Shown one piece after another: positions 60,970 to 64,000 of a stretch of DNA of 64,000 nucleotides; within the stretch, counting starts at the first letter, position 1, and each line of letters starts with the position of its first letter. Location: contig NZ_CP141059.1 of the NCBI RefSeq assembly GCF_034661235.1, positions 620,001 to 684,000 on the forward strand, in the 5' to 3' direction. The notes beneath the pieces were generated by a model. The model was not told the DNA's origin. It did not search any database and saw only the letters and a list, made by a program, of their open reading frames with translations. Made by a program: the position numbers and the translations under genes. The DNA is from Nocardioides bizhenqiangii. GTDB lineage: Bacteria > Actinomycetota > Actinomycetes > Propionibacteriales > Nocardioidaceae.

Positions 60970-61884
60970 TCACGCCACGTTGCGCCGGCGGAGGTAGGCG
61001 GTGAGCGGTGCGGGCAGCTCCGCGGGACGATCGCCCCAGTCGTAGACCACGACGGTGCCGGCGAGCACGTCGTGCAGTGCGCGATGCCGACTACTGGTCA
61101 GGATGGGCAGCAGGCCGAGGCCGAGGAGCGCCGTGCTGAAGGGGAAGGTCAGCGCCCGGAGGGCCGCGGCCCCTGGCCGTAGTGGCGAGGTGTCGCGGCT
61201 GACGATCTTCAGGCCGACCAGGGCCTTGCCGACGGTGCGACCGGTGATGGTCGTCGCCGTCACGATGTAGACGACGGCCCAGGCGCCGAGTGCGATCGCC
61301 GCGACGAGCCCGGAAGCACCGCGCACCGAGACGTCGAACAGCGCCTGGCCCACGAACTCCGTCAGGCCGACCAGCGCCGAGTAGGACAGCAGGATGACAC
61401 CGAGGTCCACGCCGGCGGCGACCGCGCGACTGGCCGCTCCCGCGAACCGACCGCTCACCTGCTCCCTGTGCGATGAACGGGATCCGGGCACGACCGCCGG
61501 CGCGACCGGGTCGGGTGGCCGGCGGCGCATCGCCCGGATGAAGATCCGCTCCAGCAGGGTGTCGACACCCACGAGCTGCCGGCGCGCAGAGTCCAGCACG
61601 CCTCCGGCGAGCTGGCCCGACGTCTCGGCAACCAGCTCGGGGATGCCGGCCCGACGGACCAGCTCAGCCAGCTGGACATCACTGAGCAACGCATTGAGAT
61701 CGACCCTGGCCAACAGCCGGTCGACGTCGATCCGGTCGAGCAGGTGGTTGATGTCGATGCGGTCCAGGAACGCGTCGAGGTCGAGGTGATCCAGGATCAC
61801 CTCCGGCGGTACGGCGTCGACCACCCGGCCGGTCACCGCACCGGCCATCCGCCCGATGAGCCCGGGTCCCTCCGCCGACGCCAT
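60970..61884 (-). CDS. RDD-family membrane protein with four 9-residue N-terminal repeats
   Basis: A 304-residue protein. Residues 35-70 contain four tandem nonapeptides (DLDAFLDRI, DINHLLDRI, DVDRLLARV, DLNALLSDV), probably an amphipathic helix. The RDD domain covers about 155-290: ASRAVAAGVDLGVILL, TGRTVGKALVGLKIV and SRHRALHDVLAGTVVV. RDD proteins are small membrane proteins of mostly unknown or transport function. ATG 61884 or GTG 61890 can start it. It is convergent with the helicase. Confidence 0.78.
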   Translation of the reverse strand: MASAEGPGLIGRMAGAVTGRVVDAVPPEVILDHLDLDAFLDRIDINHLLDRIDVDRLLARVDLNALLSDVQLAELVRRAGIPELVAETSGQLAGGVLDSARRQLVGVDTLLERIFIRAMRRRPPDPVAPAVVPGSRSSHREQVSGRFAGAASRAVAAGVDLGVILLSYSALVGLTEFVGQALFDVSVRGASGLVAAIALGAWAVVYIVTATTITGRTVGKALVGLKIVSRDTSPLRPGAAALRALTFPFSTALLGLGLLPILTSSRHRALHDVLAGTVVVYDWGDRPAELPAPLTAYLRRRNVA

Positions 61885-61928
61885 GGACACAGCCTCCCAC
61901 GCCCGTTCCGGTGTAGTTTCCGAAAGCG

Positions 61929-62765
61929 ATGAGTCGTTCCGCGGCGGGTCCTACCGCCTTCGTCCTGGGCGGAGGCGGGCTGCTGGGCGCGGTCGAGGTG
62001 GGGATGGTCCGAGCCCTGTTCGAGCGCGGGATCGTCCCTGACCTGGTGGTGGGCACCTCGGTCGGTGCGCTCAACGGCCTGGTGGTGGCGAACGACCCGA
62101 CGTCCGCCTGCGTCGACCGGCTGCGTGACCTCTGGACCGAGATCGCCGAGGGGGGCGACGTCTACGCCGATCGGGCGTGGACGCAGCTGCGCCGCGCGTG
62201 GCGGACCGGCACTCACCTGCACTCGGCGGAGCCGTTGCGTCAACGCCTGGAGAGGGAGTTCGCGGGCGTCCGGTTCGAGGACCTCGCGGTCCCGTTCCAG
62301 TGCTGTGCGTCCCACATCGAGCGGGCGTCGGAGCACTGGTTCACGACGGGCCCGGTCGTCCCGGCGGTGCTGGCCTCGGCCGCCGTACCAGGGCTGTTGC
62401 CGCCGGCGGAGGTCGACGGCGAGCACTACCTCGACGGTGGGATCGTGAACTCGATCCCGGTCGGGCGCGCTGCCGAGCTGGGCGCGCGCCGGATCTTCGT
62501 GCTCCAGGTCGGTCGCGCCGAGCGGCGGTTGAGCCCGCCACGCCGGCCCTGGGAGGTCGCCCGGGTGTCCTTCGAGATCGCCCGCCGGCACCGGTTCCAT
62601 CGCGAGCTGGACGCGTTGCCGGCCGACGTCGACGCCTATGTCCTGCCGTCCGCCGTCACCGCGGACGACGACTCGCCGTTGGCCTACCGGGACGCCTCGG
62701 CAGTCCACCGGCGGATCGAGGCGGCCTACCGGGCCGGACTCACCTATCTTGCGGAGGTCGCATGA
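61929..62765 (+). CDS. Patatin-like phospholipase (RssA/NTE type)
   Basis: A 278-residue lipid acyl hydrolase with oxyanion loop GGGGLLG at residues 14-20, nucleophile elbow GTSVG with Ser44, and dyad Asp170 in DGGIV. LPPAEVDGEHYLDGG is typical. It has no signal peptide, so it is intracellular. It is divergent from the RDD gene, and its stop overlaps the acyltransferase start (ATGA), suggesting joint lipid turnover. Confidence 0.88.
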   Translation: MSRSAAGPTAFVLGGGGLLGAVEVGMVRALFERGIVPDLVVGTSVGALNGLVVANDPTSACVDRLRDLWTEIAEGGDVYADRAWTQLRRAWRTGTHLHSAEPLRQRLEREFAGVRFEDLAVPFQCCASHIERASEHWFTTGPVVPAVLASAAVPGLLPPAEVDGEHYLDGGIVNSIPVGRAAELGARRIFVLQVGRAERRLSPPRRPWEVARVSFEIARRHRFHRELDALPADVDAYVLPSAVTADDDSPLAYRDASAVHRRIEAAYRAGLTYLAEVA

Positions 62766-63781
62766 TCCATCCCGCGATCGCCTGGGTCATCCGACGGTTC
62801 GTCCTCGCGCCGCTGCTCATCCTGCTGACCGTGACCCTGTGGACCAGCCTGCCGCTGTGGTTGCTGGCGACCGGGATCGCGTCGGCGTTCGTCCCCGGCT
62901 GGTTGCGACCGGTGCGCCTGCTCTGGGTCGGGCTGCTGCACCTGACGCTGGAGACCCTGGCCCTGGTCGCCCTGTTCGCGCTGTGGATCGGCTCGGGATT
63001 CGGTTGGCGGCTACGCCGGCCGTGGTTCGAGCGGATGCACTACGCGATCATGCGGACCTACCTGGTGGTCTTCTTCCGGGAGGCGCGGCGCGTGCTGCGG
63101 CTGAAGATCGAGACGGTCGGCACGGCGCCGGACGCGTTCCCAGGGCATCCGCTGCTGGTGTTCTGTCGTCACGCCGGCGTGGGCGACTCGTTCTCGATCA
63201 TGTACGCGTTGATGCACTGGTACCACCGCGAGCCGCGGATCGTGCTCAAGGAGATGCTCGCCTGGGACCCGGCGCTGGGCGTGATGCTCGCGCGGGTGCC
63301 GAGCCGGTTCGTGTCGCACCGTCCCGGTCGGGATCTCGAGGCCGAGGTCGGCGACCTCGCCCGCCACCTCGACGCCAACGACGCGTTCGTGATCTTCCCC
63401 GAGGGAGGCAACTTCACGAAGGGGCGGCGCACCCGGTCCATCGCCCGGCTCCGGAAGCTCGGCCGCGAGGACATGGCTGTCCGCGCCGAGGCGATGTCCC
63501 ACGTCCTCGCGCCGCGACCGGGCGGCGCGCTCGCAGCGCTCGAAGCATCGCCCGAGGCAGACGTCCTGCTGGTCGCGCACACCGGGCTCGACCACATCGA
63601 CTCGCTCGGCGACATCTGGCGCGAGCTGCCGATGGACAAACGGCTGCAGATGGGGTGGTGGCGCGTGCCCCGGGATGAGATCCCCACGGGTCGCGAGGAG
63701 CAGATCACCTGGCTCTTCGACTGGTGGCAACGGATCGACGACTGGGTCGACGAGCACAAGCCGGAAGAGCTACCGCGCTAG
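62762..63781 (+). CDS. PlsC-like 1-acylglycerol-3-phosphate acyltransferase family protein
   Basis: A 339-residue membrane acyltransferase. Two N-terminal helices are at about 13-45 and 52-80. The catalytic H(x4)D motif is H137-AGVG-D142. The acceptor-binding motif is FPEGGNF with the later basic stretch TKGRRTRS. It transfers acyl chains to lysophospholipid or a similar acceptor. It is coupled to the patatin gene upstream and convergent with lexA, three bases apart. Confidence 0.82.
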   Translation: MIHPAIAWVIRRFVLAPLLILLTVTLWTSLPLWLLATGIASAFVPGWLRPVRLLWVGLLHLTLETLALVALFALWIGSGFGWRLRRPWFERMHYAIMRTYLVVFFREARRVLRLKIETVGTAPDAFPGHPLLVFCRHAGVGDSFSIMYALMHWYHREPRIVLKEMLAWDPALGVMLARVPSRFVSHRPGRDLEAEVGDLARHLDANDAFVIFPEGGNFTKGRRTRSIARLRKLGREDMAVRAEAMSHVLAPRPGGALAALEASPEADVLLVAHTGLDHIDSLGDIWRELPMDKRLQMGWWRVPRDEIPTGREEQITWLFDWWQRIDDWVDEHKPEELPR

Positions 63782-63784
63782 CGA

Positions 63785-64000
63785 TCACACCCGCCGGAGG
63801 ACCGCCGTCACCTTGCCGAGGATCGTCGCGTCGGTGCCGTCGATCGGCTCGAACGCGTCGTTGTGCGGGAGCAGCCAGACCCTGCCGTCCTTGCGCTGGA
63901 AGGTCTTCACGGTGGCCTCGCCGTCGATCATCGCGGCGACGATCTCGCCGTTCTCGGCGGTCGGCTGCTGGCGGATCACGACGTAGTCGCCGTGGCAGAT
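63785..64000 (-). CDS. lexA: LexA repressor, C-terminal part
   Basis: Only the last 71 codons are in the window; the gene continues past the right edge. The S24 peptidase segment is clear: [29 protein letters not shown] with the catalytic-dyad Lys in VKTF, and LLPHNDAF. LexA represses SOS genes and cleaves itself when bound by RecA filaments. The DNA-binding domain and active-site Ser lie outside the window. Confidence 0.93.
   Translation of the reverse strand: MCHGDYVVIRQQPTAENGEIVAAMIDGEATVKTFQRKDGRVWLLPHNDAFEPIDGTDATILGKVTAVLRRV

Noticed and set aside
1-64000. Mobile elements, prophage, tRNA or rRNA genes
   Set aside because: No transposase, integrase, phage structural gene, rRNA segment or cloverleaf-like sequence was recognised on either strand.

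Overview
This 64 kb window is GC-rich throughout, with dense, often start/stop-overlapping genes and frequent GTG/TTG starts. It looks like the chromosome of an actinobacterium, most probably Nocardioidaceae (Nocardioides-like). That assignment is an inference from protein style, from short dispersed hairpin repeats built on GGTTGAGGTGCGAG / GTGGTCGAGTAG, and from gene order. The genes gluABCD, miaB, miaA, dapF, hflX, a DinG-like helicase and lexA occur in an order I recall from Streptomyces and relatives. No rRNA, tRNA, insertion sequence, prophage or CRISPR array was seen.

Layout. (1) 1-2686: gluABCD-type amino-acid ABC importer on the minus strand, gluD cut by the left edge. (2) 2783-3262: GNAT acetyltransferase. 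(3) 3288-14427: a ten-gene minus-strand operon, livKHMGF then a Gfo/Idh/MocA oxidoreductase, a DUF993 aldolase-like protein, a sugar-phosphate-isomerase-fold protein and two secreted proteins (LamG-like, and GSDH-type dehydrogenase plus LamG), closed by a strong hairpin. It is divergent from a LacI regulator and a glycerate kinase (14561-16740), with two tandem operators over the predicted liv start point. (4) 16827-26682: secreted PLD-like protein, miaB, peptidase-E-like protein, aminoglycoside-phosphotransferase-fold kinase, XRE regulator, an unusual membrane-anchored ECF sigma fusion, Nudix hydrolase, small antitoxin-like protein, miaA. (5) 26683-31994: repeat cluster, AraC/DinB regulator, RibD-C reductase, gamma-glutamyltransferase, PPOX flavoenzyme, dapF. 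(6) 32121-44851: GGDEF-EAL protein, SDR, two-component pair, LCP protein with lipoprotein, dimethylformamidase-like lipoprotein divergent from a PhoD phosphatase, NmrA-like protein, VWA protein, small unknown. (7) 44980-49270: hflX, MFS exporter with a MerR-style operator, SGNH hydrolase, DUF1772 protein. (8) 49402-58761: a seven-gene CUT2 sugar ABC/catabolic operon (isomerase, oxidoreductase, isomerase) with a divergent ROK regulator. (9) 58941-64000: DinG-like helicase, RDD protein, patatin, PlsC-like acyltransferase and the 3' part of lexA.

How it fits together. Housekeeping genes (tRNA i6A/ms2i6A modification, diaminopimelate synthesis, ribosome-associated GTPase, SOS control) form the backbone. 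Two substrate-uptake-and-oxidation islands, regions 3 and 8, are set into it. Both pair a complete ABC importer with Gfo/Idh/MocA and isomerase-fold enzymes under a dedicated sugar-type repressor, which suggests dehydrogenation-based catabolism of sugars, glycosides or polyols. Region 3 probably ends in glycerate, because glycerate kinase lies with its regulator. Several genes end exactly inside a member of the dispersed repeat family.
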